Shown here: one piece after another, positions 36,398-46,182 of the stretch
Layout of the letters: every line of letters begins with the position of its first letter
How positions within the stretch are numbered: the first letter of the stretch is position 1
Source of the DNA: 62-47 sp044463945
GTDB taxonomy: Bacteria > Pseudomonadota > Alphaproteobacteria > Rhizobiales > Xanthobacteraceae
Reading direction: 5' to 3'
Assembly (NCBI GenBank): GCA_044463945.1
Contig: JBIQLW010000007.1
Location: 1 to 64,000 of the forward strand
Length of the DNA: 64,000 bases
The notes under the pieces: model-generated
The model's database searches: none
Told to the model about the DNA's origin: nothing
What the model saw: only the letters and a program-made list of their open reading frames with translations
Program-made: the position numbers and the translations under genes

Positions 36398-37255
36398 ATG
36401 AGTGCCACTGCAAACATCGTCCAACCGAAGGCCGGAGGGCAGCCCGCACCGGTCATCCTTGAGGCTGTCAGCAAACGATATGATGGTCACGCACGACAAG
36501 GAGTGGGCACTCTCGCGCTCGCAAATCTGACGCTCCACATCCGGCCATCGGAAATCGTCTCGGTGCTGGGGCCAACCGGTTGCGGTAAATCGTCCGCGCT
36601 CAATCTGATTGCAGGATTCGAGCGGCCCACGGAAGGGCAAGTCTCAATCAACGGCGAGCCGGTGACCGGTCCGGCGCCCGATCGCGCCGTCGTTTTCCAG
36701 CAGGCGGCTCTTTTCCCGTGGCTGAACGTTATCGACAACATAACGCTCGGCGTCAAATCGCGTGGGGTGGATCCGGCCGATTTCGAACCGCGCGCGCATC
36801 AATTGATCTCAGAGGTTGGCCTCGCCGGATTCGAGTTTCACTATCCCTATCAGCTTTCGGGGGGAATGCAGCAACGGGTGCAGATCGCACGGGCTCTCGT
36901 TGCGCAGCCCCGCACCTTGTTGATGGATGAGCCGTTCGGCGCCCTGGACTATCAGACCCGCATTCAAATGCAGGAACTCGTGTTGCAGCTCTGGCAACTG
37001 CACCAGCCGACGATATTCTTCATTACCCATGATGTCGCTGAAGCGATCTTCGTTTCTGACCGTGTCGTCGTCATGAGCGCGCGCCCCGGACGTATTGTTC
37101 GCGAGGTCAGCGTCAGTCACGCAAAACCTCGATTGCGCAACTTCATATCGAGCCCTGAGTTCGTCGAACTACAGCGCGAACTGTTGAATGCCGTCCAGCT
37201 TTCCGCAAGCCTTTCGACCTTTCATCCCACCCCATATCGAGCACATCTGTCATGA
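36398..37255 (+). CDS. ABC transporter ATP-binding protein, TauB type
   Basis: A 285-residue ATPase with Walker A GPTGCGKSS at 58-66, VVFQQAALFPWLNV, LSGGMQQRVQIARAL and LLMDEPFGALDYQT. It lies 41 bases behind the hydrolase gene and overlaps the next gene by four bases (37252-37255). It serves the importer of the TauD-like operon. Confidence 0.94.
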   Translation: MSATANIVQPKAGGQPAPVILEAVSKRYDGHARQGVGTLALANLTLHIRPSEIVSVLGPTGCGKSSALNLIAGFERPTEGQVSINGEPVTGPAPDRAVVFQQAALFPWLNVIDNITLGVKSRGVDPADFEPRAHQLISEVGLAGFEFHYPYQLSGGMQQRVQIARALVAQPRTLLMDEPFGALDYQTRIQMQELVLQLWQLHQPTIFFITHDVAEAIFVSDRVVVMSARPGRIVREVSVSHAKPRLRNFISSPEFVELQRELLNAVQLSASLSTFHPTPYRAHLS

Positions 37256-38328
37256 AGATACTGAACTCAGGTTTTCGCTCTGGTATTCGCCGTTTGTGGC
37301 AGAGTATGATTATCCCTTTAACGCTTGCGCTTGTCGTGCCCTCGATCGCCATCGCTCAAAAAAACGATACTCCGTTAAGGTTCAATTGGGGCGCTCCGAC
37401 AGCTGATTATCCGGTTCTCTACGTCGCGATAGATCAAGGGCTGTTCAAGGAAGTCGGACTTGATCCGCAATTCTTCTGGTTCCCGACCGGGACTCCTTTG
37501 CTGGCGGGTTTGAAGGGCGGAAGCATCGATGTCTTCACGACAGGCCTCGCGACGGTGTTTGCGCTTGGCCAGAAGATCCCTCTTACCTTCATCGGTTGGG
37601 AAACGGATTCGTCTGCTGGGGAGGGGCTAATTGTCAGTTCTCAGAGCCCCGTTGCCAGCTACCGTGATATCGCCGGCGCCAAAACCGTCGGCGCCCCTCA
37701 GGGGACTTGCGCGCAAGTCGCACTGGGCCTTCTGGCCCGTAAGGCCGGGATTTCCTATCGGTCGCTGAACGTCGTCAACGTTCCCCCGCCGCTTTATGCC
37801 AACGCCTTCAAAAGCGGATCGATCGATGCCGGAGTTGCTTGGGCGCCATACGCCCATGCCTTGCAGGAACAAGGCTACAAGGTCGTGAATTGGGATGCTG
37901 ATTATGCCCCGCCCGAAGGTGGTGTTTGCCCGTCGCTGTACGGGGCGCGACCACAATTTCTCAAGGATCATCCGGACCTCGGACTTAAACTCGTCCAAGT
38001 TCGCGCCAAGGCATTGAAGCTTATCGCAGATAATCCGGCATTGGCGATCAACGCCCTCAGCAAGCGCTTATCGATCTCCGAGAGTGTTGCTACCGCTGTG
38101 TATCAGCGCGTCTCGACGTCCGCGTTGCCCACGTTCGAGCAAGAGATAACGCCTGGAACGCCGTGGTCGTTAGTGGACGAGAACGGGGGGCTCGCGCGAA
38201 AACTGTTCATCGCAGGCGAAATTCTGCACGAAGTTGGCAGCATCCCGGCTCCCCTGACGCTTAGCCAGATCAATGGGTCAATCGACTCTTCTTATATTCG
38301 GCGCTACCTTGAGCAGACAAAACCATGA
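37252..38328 (+). CDS. Substrate-binding protein, NitT/TauT type (TauA-like)
   Basis: A 358-residue periplasmic protein with a basic start and a hydrophobic leader (about 16-36, ending IAIAQ). The mature part reads FNWGAPTADYPVLYVAIDQG, with LAGLKGGSIDVFTTGLATV and PQGTCAQVALGLLARKAGIS, the latter typical of TauA-like proteins. It overlaps both neighbours by four bases, so ATPase, binding protein and permease are coupled. Confidence 0.92.
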   Translation: MKILNSGFRSGIRRLWQSMIIPLTLALVVPSIAIAQKNDTPLRFNWGAPTADYPVLYVAIDQGLFKEVGLDPQFFWFPTGTPLLAGLKGGSIDVFTTGLATVFALGQKIPLTFIGWETDSSAGEGLIVSSQSPVASYRDIAGAKTVGAPQGTCAQVALGLLARKAGISYRSLNVVNVPPPLYANAFKSGSIDAGVAWAPYAHALQEQGYKVVNWDADYAPPEGGVCPSLYGARPQFLKDHPDLGLKLVQVRAKALKLIADNPALAINALSKRLSISESVATAVYQRVSTSALPTFEQEITPGTPWSLVDENGGLARKLFIAGEILHEVGSIPAPLTLSQINGSIDSSYIRRYLEQTKP

Positions 38329-39185
38329 CTCTGACTTCAACGACCCGAGAGGATGATGTCGTCGCCTTCGACGCGACAGGTGGCGGGATCTTCTCAAGCT
38401 GGCGCCGGCTATCTCCCGCCAGTTCGTGGCCGGCTTGGGCGTACTCCACCCTCTCCGTTGTCGGGACCCTCGTTGTCTGGACGCTCGTTACATCCACGGG
38501 TTGGGTTGATCGGGAGTATCTGCCCAGTCCGCAAGGCATTCTGCACGATCTGGCGGTGTTGCTGCAGAGCGGCTATCGAGGGACACCGCTGCACGTTCAC
38601 ATTGCAGTAAGCCTCTATCGTACTCTTGCGGGATTTGCTCTCGGTGCAGCACTTGGCATTCCCCTCGGCCTTTTGACCGGCCATAATCGTATCGCCGGTG
38701 CGTTGGCGTCGCCATTGATGGCGTTCATTCGTCCGATTCCGCCGATTGCTTTTATTCCAATGTCGGTCCTGTACTTCGGCCTCGGAGAAACCGGCAAGAT
38801 TGTTCTTATCTTCTTTACCGCTTTCAACTATACGCAACTCAACGCCCATACAGGCGCGGCCGGGGTTCCGTTTGCCTATTTCCGCGCGGCTCAATCAATG
38901 GGACTGACGGCGTCGCAAATCTTCTATCGCGTTGTCATTCCAACCGCTCTCCCGCAGATATTTACCGGACTTAAGGTCGCTCTCGCGCTCAGTTGGGCCG
39001 TTGTTGTTGCGGCTGAGCTTGTGGGGGCCCAACGCGGGCTGGGATTCATGATCTCCGATGCCGCGCAGTTCTTCCAGATCCCGGTTGTATTCATCGGTAT
39101 TGGACTTATCGGCACGATCGGCTTGGCTCTGAACACGTTGCTCGGCTGGATGGAGACCAAACTGATCCATTGGCGTGGGCGCTGA
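38325..39185 (+). CDS. ABC transporter permease, TauC type
   Basis: A 286-residue BPD_transp_1 permease with about six membrane segments. The EAA loop includes AAQSMGLTASQIFYRVVIP (near 187-205), followed by GLKVALALSWAVVVAAELVG. It ends the dioxygenase-hydrolase-transporter operon of 34463-39185. Confidence 0.94.
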   Translation: MTLTSTTREDDVVAFDATGGGIFSSWRRLSPASSWPAWAYSTLSVVGTLVVWTLVTSTGWVDREYLPSPQGILHDLAVLLQSGYRGTPLHVHIAVSLYRTLAGFALGAALGIPLGLLTGHNRIAGALASPLMAFIRPIPPIAFIPMSVLYFGLGETGKIVLIFFTAFNYTQLNAHTGAAGVPFAYFRAAQSMGLTASQIFYRVVIPTALPQIFTGLKVALALSWAVVVAAELVGAQRGLGFMISDAAQFFQIPVVFIGIGLIGTIGLALNTLLGWMETKLIHWRGR

Positions 39186-39871
39186 GGACGCCGGCCATCG
39201 CAATGAACGATGATCTCTAACTCTGTTGTGAGAGAGTTGTGGCGAAGCACAATTGTCAAGACGATATGCAGCCAATATTCGTTCTAGAATTGGCGCCTGT
39301 GCTCAGGCTTGCTTTCGAAGCAGCTAATCGTCGGAGCGCTGAGAAGATTATTCGATCGCAAGCATTTTCTGCAGGTGTTGCAACCTTCCTGGATCAGTCG
39401 GCCGGCCACGAACATAACTCACAAGGACACCTCCGGATCGCCAGCGAATGCGATGCACTCATTTATCGCGAATTCAGTGACGAGTTCGCGGAAACACGCC
39501 ATGGCACTTTGGTCGTGCGCCTTCCCCAGACGCCCTCGCTTAGCCGTCTTACCCTTTTCCCGCCAGCACAAAATACGAGACGCCGTCAAATCGACTAAGT
39601 CGCCACGCCGAGTGGATCCCTTGCCCACGCCTTATTTTACTTCACGAACCGTCGCCAACCCGAAATGTTGCGTACACACGACAGGGAATATCTCGGCGCC
39701 GTCCCTATCATCGACCAGGTGAATGGCGTTCAAACGGAAAATTCTCTCGCCACTGCTGAACTGAGAATATCCTGCAGCAATTCGCGAATTATCTGCAATT
39801 GCCCTGCAATGGGAAATGCAGTCTCATCGCCAACTAATCATCCAACCCAAGCAAAGATCAGTGGGCGATTT
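39186..39871. other. Intergenic stretch without a confident gene
   Basis: About 690 bases. An open frame at 39239-39598 (119 codons) has no recognisable motif or convincing ribosome-binding site. The frame of the downstream binding protein runs back to 39665 but only with non-homologous sequence. It probably carries the promoter for the orphan binding protein. Confidence 0.45.
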
Positions 39872-40864
39872 ATGATGCTTTCTAATGCTCCCTCCTCGCG
39901 TTACTCGGCGGTTCGCCGCTCATTTCTTGCGGGCCTTGTTGGCCTGGTCGTGGGCACGATGATCACGGGAAACGCTCACGCCTCGGATGAAGTGCGGATC
40001 GGTTATCAGAAATCGTCAACGCTGATTTCCATTTTGAAGGCGAATGGACGGCTGGAGAAAGCGCTTGCGCCGCTCGACGTGCGCATTTCCTGGCATGAGT
40101 TCAGCAGCGGATTGCCACTGCTGGAAGCCGTCAATGTCGGCAATATCGACGTCAGTGGCGATGTTGCAGACACGGTCCCGATCTTCGCGCAGGCTGCCGG
40201 TGCACAGATCACCTACTACGCGGAAGAGACCCCCTCACCGTCGGCTCAGGCCGTTCTGGTCGGCAAGGCCTCTCCCATCAAAGCCGTCGCTGATCTGAAA
40301 GGAAAACGGATCGCCGTTACAAAGGGAGCAGGCAGCCACTATTTGCTGTTGGCGGCGCTCGGCAAGGCCGGAGTTGGCTTCGATCAAATCACGCCTGCCT
40401 ATCTCGCTCCGGCTGACGGTCGCTCCGCCTTCATCGGTAAAAGCGTCGATGCCTGGGTAGCTTGGGATCCCTATTTGACGGCCGCTGTCGCGACTCTGGA
40501 TGCACGCATACTCGTTGACGGCAGCAACGGACTGGCCAGCTACAAACGCTACTATCTTGCTTCTACGGATTTCGTAAACCGCCGCCACGATGTTCTGAAC
40601 GTCATTTTCGACAAGCTGGTCGAGACGGGAAAATGGGTCAAGGCCCATCCGACAGACGCTGCCTCAATTCTTAGCGAGTTATGGAAGATCGAAGTCCCCT
40701 TTGTTATCGAAGCTATCAGCCACCGTTCGTATCAAGTGCAAGCCGTCACTCCGACCGGACTTTCTGATCAACAGCACATCGCTGACACGTTCTATGCCGA
40801 AAAACTGCTCCCGAAAAAAGTAGATGCATCGCTCCTCAAGATATGGACGCCTCACGGGTCCTGA
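39872..40864 (+). CDS. Orphan aliphatic sulfonate-binding protein (SsuA family)
   Basis: A 330-residue periplasmic protein with a leader ending near AHAS. The core has VRIGYQKSSTLISILKANG, LKGKRIAVTKGAGSHYLLLA and PADGRSAFIGKSVDAWVAWDP, aligned in position with the two SsuA proteins at 15090 and 16087. No permease or ATPase follows directly; the next gene is a Liv-type binding protein. I use the ATG at 39872 (39875 is equally possible). It may deliver to the TauC/TauB or SsuBC transporters nearby. Confidence 0.92.
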   Translation: MMLSNAPSSRYSAVRRSFLAGLVGLVVGTMITGNAHASDEVRIGYQKSSTLISILKANGRLEKALAPLDVRISWHEFSSGLPLLEAVNVGNIDVSGDVADTVPIFAQAAGAQITYYAEETPSPSAQAVLVGKASPIKAVADLKGKRIAVTKGAGSHYLLLAALGKAGVGFDQITPAYLAPADGRSAFIGKSVDAWVAWDPYLTAAVATLDARILVDGSNGLASYKRYYLASTDFVNRRHDVLNVIFDKLVETGKWVKAHPTDAASILSELWKIEVPFVIEAISHRSYQVQAVTPTGLSDQQHIADTFYAEKLLPKKVDASLLKIWTPHGS

Positions 40865-40975
40865 CGAATTCTGTGAGCGCGATCCCTTTGCATATTAGGA
40901 CCGCGGCAATCCGCGGCATGACATGACGGCAGCTTAATTGAATCACTCTTACTAGTCGGATGGATCGCACAAGCC

Positions 40976-42094
40976 ATGAGACACCACCTTCTGATCGGAT
41001 CGTTGCTATTGAGCGGCATTCTCGGGCAGCCTGCAAATGCAGCTGATACGCCGATTCGCATCGGCGTTTTTGCGCCCTTGACCGGCTCTTTTTCAGCCGT
41101 GGGGCAGCGCTTTCGCGATGCCGCGGAGCTCGCAGCGGATGAGCTCGCCGCGCGCGGCGGCGTGGAGGGACGCAAGATCGAGTTCGTCGTGGACGATGAC
41201 CGCAACGCGCCGGAACAAGCCACGGCAATTGCGAAAAAGCTGACCGAGCAGGATCACGTCATTGCAGCGATTGGCAGTCTGACAAGCACCGCATCGCTCG
41301 CGGCCGCTCCAGTTTTCACGCAGGCAAAAGTTCCGCAGCTTGCGCCGATGTCGACGCTTCCGGAGTTCACGAGAAATAGCGATTATCAATTCCGCCTCGT
41401 GAATACGCTCGACGGTCTGGCCCCGATCCATGTCGAAATCCTGAAGGATCGGCTGAAAGCGAAACGTGTCGCGATTCCCTACTATCAAGACGATTGGGGG
41501 ATTTATATCGCCAAGGTGACCGAGGCCAGGCTCCGCGAGGCTGGCATCGAAACCACCATCAAGGTTGCGATTCCTCCCAACACGCGAGATTTCAGGCCAC
41601 TTGTGACGCAGATTCTTTCCAGCGGGTCCGATGCGATATTTCTCGCAACGCCCTATTCGGAGGGTGCGCTTTTCGTCAAGCAGCTCCGACAGGCCGGCTC
41701 CGCGCTTCCCGTCGCCGGATCGTTGCCGCTGAACAACCCGAAGTTCGTCGAGGTTGCCGGCAAGGATGCCAATGGCGTTACGCTCTATGCGTCGTTCTTC
41801 GCGGGTGATCCTCGGCGTCAGGCTTTCGTTCGCGCCTATGAGAAAAAATTTGGCCGGCCACCGGACGAGCACGCGGCCCACGCCTATGACGCCATCAACG
41901 TCACGCTCGCCGCGATTGGTCGCCTGCTGCACGACAAGAAGGAGCTGACTGGAGCTGCGGTTCGCGATGCGCTGGCTGCCGGACCGGCCTTCGCGGGTGT
42001 CACCGGCGATATTCGATTTGACCGCGGAGACGTCGTTCACAAGGCGGTCACCCTCCTTACGATTCAGGACGGCGAATATCGCCTGCTGCCGTAG
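40976..42094 (+). CDS. Liv-type substrate-binding protein, system 2
   Basis: A 372-residue Peripla_BP_6 protein with a Sec leader (1-23, NAAD). The mature start is IRIGVFAPLTGSFSAVGQRF, then GRKIEFVVDDDRNAPEQA and FLATPYSEGALFVKQLRQAG. It is the first gene of the second Liv-type operon, followed by a flavin-binding-type protein, a fused permease and two ATPases. The ligand is unknown. Confidence 0.93.
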   Translation: MRHHLLIGSLLLSGILGQPANAADTPIRIGVFAPLTGSFSAVGQRFRDAAELAADELAARGGVEGRKIEFVVDDDRNAPEQATAIAKKLTEQDHVIAAIGSLTSTASLAAAPVFTQAKVPQLAPMSTLPEFTRNSDYQFRLVNTLDGLAPIHVEILKDRLKAKRVAIPYYQDDWGIYIAKVTEARLREAGIETTIKVAIPPNTRDFRPLVTQILSSGSDAIFLATPYSEGALFVKQLRQAGSALPVAGSLPLNNPKFVEVAGKDANGVTLYASFFAGDPRRQAFVRAYEKKFGRPPDEHAAHAYDAINVTLAAIGRLLHDKKELTGAAVRDALAAGPAFAGVTGDIRFDRGDVVHKAVTLLTIQDGEYRLLP

Positions 42095-42106
42095 TGAGGT
42101 TTCTCG

Positions 42107-42724
42107 GTGCCAAACGCCTTCTTCAAGCATGTTTTTACGCCCGATGTTCTCGATGTCCAGAAACAGCTCGGCTCCTTCGAAGAATACGCTCAGAAATCCG
42201 AGGCGGATAAGAATCGTAACCAGCTGACATCCCTTGAAATCGGATTCATCCGGGAGCGAGACGAGTTCTATCTTGCGTCCGTCGCCAGCAACGGCTGGCC
42301 TTACATCCAATACAAAGGCGGGCCGCCGGGTTTTGTCGCGCTACGGCGCGGCGATGAACTCTGGTTCGCCGACTACAAGGGGAACAGGCAGTATATCACG
42401 CAAGGCAATATCGTGCATGACGCGCGGGTCGCATTGTTTTTTATCGACCACGCGACCAGGCGCCGTCTCAAGGTTCTCGCGCGCCTGAGTGTCGAGACAC
42501 AAGCGCCCGATCTTCCATCCGACGACCTGGAGAATCAGGGCGAGTTGGAGCCTGCCGGCAGATATTTCGTTGCCAAGGTCGCCTTGTTCGACTGGAATTG
42601 CACGGCGTATATCACCAGACGGCTTCCCGCCGATGACGTCGAAGCGATCATCGCCCGGAAAGACGCGCAAATCGCCGCACTCGAAGCGCGATTAGGTGAG
42701 CCCGGCGCCTCCGCCGAAGCGTGA
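42107..42724 (+). CDS. Pyridoxamine 5'-phosphate oxidase-like (PPOX split-barrel) protein
   Basis: A 205-residue protein. Residues about 45-160 show the PPOX split-barrel pattern: FYLASVASNGWPYIQYKGG, LWFADYKGNRQYITQGNI and VALFFIDHATRRRLKVLA. Family members bind FMN or F420 and carry out varied redox reactions. The start is GTG at 42107, 12 bases behind the Liv-type binding-protein stop. Being inside a transporter operon, it probably acts on the imported compound. It is too distant from true PdxH to assume vitamin B6 synthesis. Confidence 0.86.
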   Translation: MPNAFFKHVFTPDVLDVQKQLGSFEEYAQKSEADKNRNQLTSLEIGFIRERDEFYLASVASNGWPYIQYKGGPPGFVALRRGDELWFADYKGNRQYITQGNIVHDARVALFFIDHATRRRLKVLARLSVETQAPDLPSDDLENQGELEPAGRYFVAKVALFDWNCTAYITRRLPADDVEAIIARKDAQIAALEARLGEPGASAEA

Positions 42725-42779
42725 CCCCGACATAGCTCTGGCTCAACGATTTCTCGCACCGCTTTTCTGATCTTCAATC

Positions 42780-44618
42780 ATGCAGAATTTTCTGGCGCAG
42801 ATTCTGAACGGCATTGCCATCGGCCAAATCTATGCGCTGATCGCTCTTGGATTTGCGCTGGTTTTCGGAGTGGCGAATCTCATCAATTTCGCTCAGGGCT
42901 CCTTGTTCTTGCTTGGCTCCTATCTGAGTTGGACGCTGATGGCAGCAGGCGTTCCGCTATATGCGGCCGCTATTCTCTCGGTTCTGGCCACCGCGCTCCT
43001 GTCGATGGTGATCGAGCAATGGATCCTTCGTCCCCTCACAGGCGCGGCCCCGATGGCAATGTTGCTGGCAACATTGGCGCTCGCCGTCATCGCCGACGAA
43101 GCCACCGAATTGATATGGGGTGCCGATATTCTGGCATTCCTCAGTCCGATCGCGGACTGGAGGCTGCAACTCGGCTCGGCTTATATCTCGGGCGGCGATA
43201 TCCTCGTCTCTGCCGTCGGTCTGGCGTCCACTGTCGCACTGATCTGGTTCTTGAGATCGACGTGGACAGGCCGCGCTTTGCGCGCATCCGCACTTGACGC
43301 CGAAGCGGCATGGCAGATGGGAGCCAACGTTTTTCGTTTGCGACGCCTCGCCTTCGCGTTGGCCGGCGCCCTAGGCGCCATCGCCGGCATATTGACGTCA
43401 ATCTATTTTCAGAGTGTCGCCCCGCAGATGGGCCTCTCCTTCGCTCTCAAGGGTTTCGCTGCGGCGATCATCGGTGGCGCAGCCAGCATTCCCGGAGCCG
43501 TCGTCGGCGGAATCGGTCTGGGAGTAGTCGAGGCCTTGGGCAGCGGATACCTGGGCGAAGGCTATCGCGATATGATCGCCTACGGCGCGCTCTGGCTGAC
43601 ACTCATGCTGCACCCTCAGGGACTGTTCGGCGCCGGGACTTCAAGACTCGCTGATGGCGGCGGCACGATACCGGGATCCGGGGCAAGCACCGCATCCAGT
43701 TCCCCGCGAAAGCGATGGATATTGCCCGCGTATGGATGGCCTGTGCTTGGCGTCCTTCTTTCTCTGGTCCCTCTGTTCGCGCCGGGCGGATACGTTCTCC
43801 ACATGCTCGAAATAGGGCTGATCTTCGCACTGTTGACGGTCAGCATCACCATTGTCTCAGGTTCTCTCGGCTACCTGTCACTCGGTCACGGAGCCTTGTT
43901 CGGAATCGGCGCCTATACAACGGCAATCCTTGCAAAGGCCGCCGTGCTGCCTTCCTTTTTTGTTCTCCTGCTGGCAATAGCGCTGACGAGTTTTGTCGCG
44001 GTTGCGATCGCGCTCACACTTCTGCGCGTTTCCGGTCATACCGTTGCACTCGCGACACTGGCCATCGGCCAGATCGGCGTACTGGTTTTTGTCAACTGGA
44101 TCGACTTGACTCGCGGTCCGATGGGTATCGCGGGAATTCCCGCGCCCATCGACACCACACAACATGCCGGCGCGGGAACCTACTGGACTGTTCTGGCCGC
44201 GAGTATTGCGGGCATCTGGTTTGCCGAGCGATTGATCGCATCCCCCATCGGAAACGCATGGCGCGCCATACGCGAGGATCGCGTCGCCGCGGAAGCATCC
44301 GGCATTCCAATACGCCGTTATCTCCTGAACGGATTCTTCACAAGCGGGGCGCTTGCCGGTTTGGCTGGAGGCTTGTTCGCTTACGTGCAATCGGTCGTTA
44401 CACCAGATAGTTTCGGAATCCAGACTTCCATTACGCTCGTGACGGGAGCCGTTCTAGGTGGGCTCGGCAACGTATCAGGCGCGGCGTTGGCCGGCTCCGG
44501 CCTCGCGTTGCTTCCAGAATTCTCGCGAAGTCTGCAGGATTATCGGATGATCTTTTACGGCGTCATGCTGCTCCTCGCATTGCGGCTTCGTCCGCAAGGC
44601 GTGCTGGGGGTGCGATGA
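42780..44618 (+). CDS. Fused LivH-LivM-type ABC transporter permease, system 2
   Basis: A 612-residue membrane protein. Residues about 1-295 are LivH-like (ILNGIAIGQIYALIALGFAL, LVFGVANLINFAQGSL); after a Ser/Gly-rich, basic linker (about 290-312), residues about 316-612 are LivM-like (YLSLGHGALFGIGAYTTAIL, WRAIREDRVAAEASGIPIRR). The usual two genes are joined in one frame without a stop. It overlaps the ATPase start at 44615. Fused permeases are known but less common than separate ones; system 1 in this window has them separate. Confidence 0.94.
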   Translation: MQNFLAQILNGIAIGQIYALIALGFALVFGVANLINFAQGSLFLLGSYLSWTLMAAGVPLYAAAILSVLATALLSMVIEQWILRPLTGAAPMAMLLATLALAVIADEATELIWGADILAFLSPIADWRLQLGSAYISGGDILVSAVGLASTVALIWFLRSTWTGRALRASALDAEAAWQMGANVFRLRRLAFALAGALGAIAGILTSIYFQSVAPQMGLSFALKGFAAAIIGGAASIPGAVVGGIGLGVVEALGSGYLGEGYRDMIAYGALWLTLMLHPQGLFGAGTSRLADGGGTIPGSGASTASSSPRKRWILPAYGWPVLGVLLSLVPLFAPGGYVLHMLEIGLIFALLTVSITIVSGSLGYLSLGHGALFGIGAYTTAILAKAAVLPSFFVLLLAIALTSFVAVAIALTLLRVSGHTVALATLAIGQIGVLVFVNWIDLTRGPMGIAGIPAPIDTTQHAGAGTYWTVLAASIAGIWFAERLIASPIGNAWRAIREDRVAAEASGIPIRRYLLNGFFTSGALAGLAGGLFAYVQSVVTPDSFGIQTSITLVTGAVLGGLGNVSGAALAGSGLALLPEFSRSLQDYRMIFYGVMLLLALRLRPQGVLGVR

Positions 44619-45463
44619 TGGATTTCTCAACCCCCCACGTTCTGGACATCAGGAAACTTGGCCGCTTCTTCGCGGGCGTGCGTGCGATCGACGACGTCAG
44701 TTTTACTGTCAGTCCCGGCGAGACCGTTGCAATCGTCGGCCCAAACGGCGCCGGCAAATCAACGCTGGTGCAGTTGATGAGTGGCGTCGATCACGCCGAT
44801 CGTGGCAGCATTCACTTCGCCGGCCGTGACATTACACACGCACGCCCGGATGTTATCGCCGCACTCGGTATCGCGCGAACTTTTCAGACATCGCGCGTGT
44901 TTCCGGGGTTGTCGGTGATCGAGAGCGTCGCCGTCGGCACTCATCCCGATTTGCTGGGATGGCGAGGGGCCGAAACCGCGCTCACGGCGTGGACCGAATA
45001 TGGCGCGGCGGTTTTGGGGCTGCCGTTCTGGCGTCGCCGGCTCGTTGTCCAGCAGGATCGCGCGGAAACAGTGCTGAAGCTTTTTGGCGATCGACTTTGG
45101 CCGCGACGTCACCAACCGGCGATGTCCCTCTCCTACGCCAACCGGCGACGTCTCGACATCGCGCGTGCGTTGGTATCGAACCCTCGGCTTCTTTTGCTCG
45201 ACGAGCCTGCAGCCGGCATGAATCCAACCGAAACGGCCGAGCTTGCCACTCTTCTATCGTCCATTCACGCCGCGCGGCCGGAAATGGCATTGATTCTCAT
45301 CGAACACAAACTGTCTTTCGTCCGCAGCTTGTGTGAACGCGTCCTTATCATGACCCAGGGCAAAATCCTGATGGATGATATACCGCTCCGGGCCTTTTCC
45401 CATCCAGCCGTGATAGCCGCGTATCTTGGCCGGACGGAACAAGCCGAAGCGATCGCATCATGA
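44615..45463 (+). CDS. Liv-type ATP-binding protein (LivG family), system 2
   Basis: A 282-residue ATPase with Walker A GPNGAGKST at about 42-50, IARTFQTSRVFPGLSVIESV (LivG-type Q-loop), a modified signature region MSLSYANRRRLDIARALVSN in place of LSGGQ, and LLLDEPAAGMNPTE. SYANRRRL-type signatures occur in many LivG proteins. A second ATG at 44618 is possible. It overlaps the LivF-type gene by four bases. Confidence 0.93.
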   Translation: MMDFSTPHVLDIRKLGRFFAGVRAIDDVSFTVSPGETVAIVGPNGAGKSTLVQLMSGVDHADRGSIHFAGRDITHARPDVIAALGIARTFQTSRVFPGLSVIESVAVGTHPDLLGWRGAETALTAWTEYGAAVLGLPFWRRRLVVQQDRAETVLKLFGDRLWPRRHQPAMSLSYANRRRLDIARALVSNPRLLLLDEPAAGMNPTETAELATLLSSIHAARPEMALILIEHKLSFVRSLCERVLIMTQGKILMDDIPLRAFSHPAVIAAYLGRTEQAEAIAS

Positions 45464-46182
45464 GCGGAGAGTTGCTGCGGCTGGCTCAGGTCGACGCCTA
45501 TTACGGTTCGGTGCAGGCGCTTTATGGAGTGAACATCAACGTGATGTCCGGGCAGGCCGTGGCGTTGCTCGGCGGAAACGCGTCGGGAAAGTCGAGCACC
45601 ATCAAGACGGTTCTGGGGCTGACGCACTGTCGGTCCGGCATGGTGCTGTTCGACGGCAAGAATATTACGGGCAGGACAACCGATTCAGTCATTGATTGCG
45701 GAATCGGAAGCATTCCCGAGGGGCGGCGCGTATTCGGCGCCATGACAGTACATGAAAACCTCTTGATGGGAGCGTTCGCTAGACGCCGTGAACCGGCGGA
45801 ACGAATCCGCCGCGATATGGACGCGGTAACGGACTACTTTCCGATCCTCGCCAAGCGATGGAAACAGCCGGCGGGAACTCTTTCCGGCGGCGAACAGCAA
45901 ATGCTCGCAATGGGCCGGGCCTGGATTCGCCGCCCGCGTCTGCTCTGCATCGACGAGCCATCGATGGGACTGTCGCCACTCTTTGTGGAGCGCATCTACC
46001 GGATCCTTCATCAGTGGAAGACCGATGGAATGACCATACTGATCGTGGACCAGAATGCGCACCACGCACTCGCATTCGCTGACTATGGCTATGTACTCCA
46101 GAACGGACAGGTCGCTCTCGCGGGACCGGCAAAACGACTCGCCGACGATCCAGAGGTCGCACGGCTTTACCTTGGCGGCTAG
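45460..46182 (+). CDS. Liv-type ATP-binding protein (LivF family), system 2
   Basis: A 240-residue ATPase. Walker A is GGNASGKSS (38-46), a variant of the family's GxNGAGKST with Ala-Ser in place of Gly-Ala, still keeping the Lys. It also has IPEGRRVFGAMTVHENLLMG, LSGGEQQMLAMGRAW and LLCIDEPSMGLSP. It ends the second Liv-type operon (40976-46182). Confidence 0.93.
   Translation: MSGELLRLAQVDAYYGSVQALYGVNINVMSGQAVALLGGNASGKSSTIKTVLGLTHCRSGMVLFDGKNITGRTTDSVIDCGIGSIPEGRRVFGAMTVHENLLMGAFARRREPAERIRRDMDAVTDYFPILAKRWKQPAGTLSGGEQQMLAMGRAWIRRPRLLCIDEPSMGLSPLFVERIYRILHQWKTDGMTILIVDQNAHHALAFADYGYVLQNGQVALAGPAKRLADDPEVARLYLGG

Noticed and set aside
39239..39598. 119-codon frame between the TauC-type permease and the orphan SsuA
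   Set aside because: No family motif, no convincing ribosome-binding site and atypical composition; not listed as a gene.
41093..42310. 405-codon minus-strand frame
   Set aside because: Antisense to the Liv-type binding protein and PPOX-like genes, which have clear homology, signals and operon context.
42107..42724. Annotation as PdxH (pyridoxamine phosphate oxidase)
   Set aside because: The protein is only PPOX-like; true PdxH motifs at the C terminus are missing and the context is a transporter operon.
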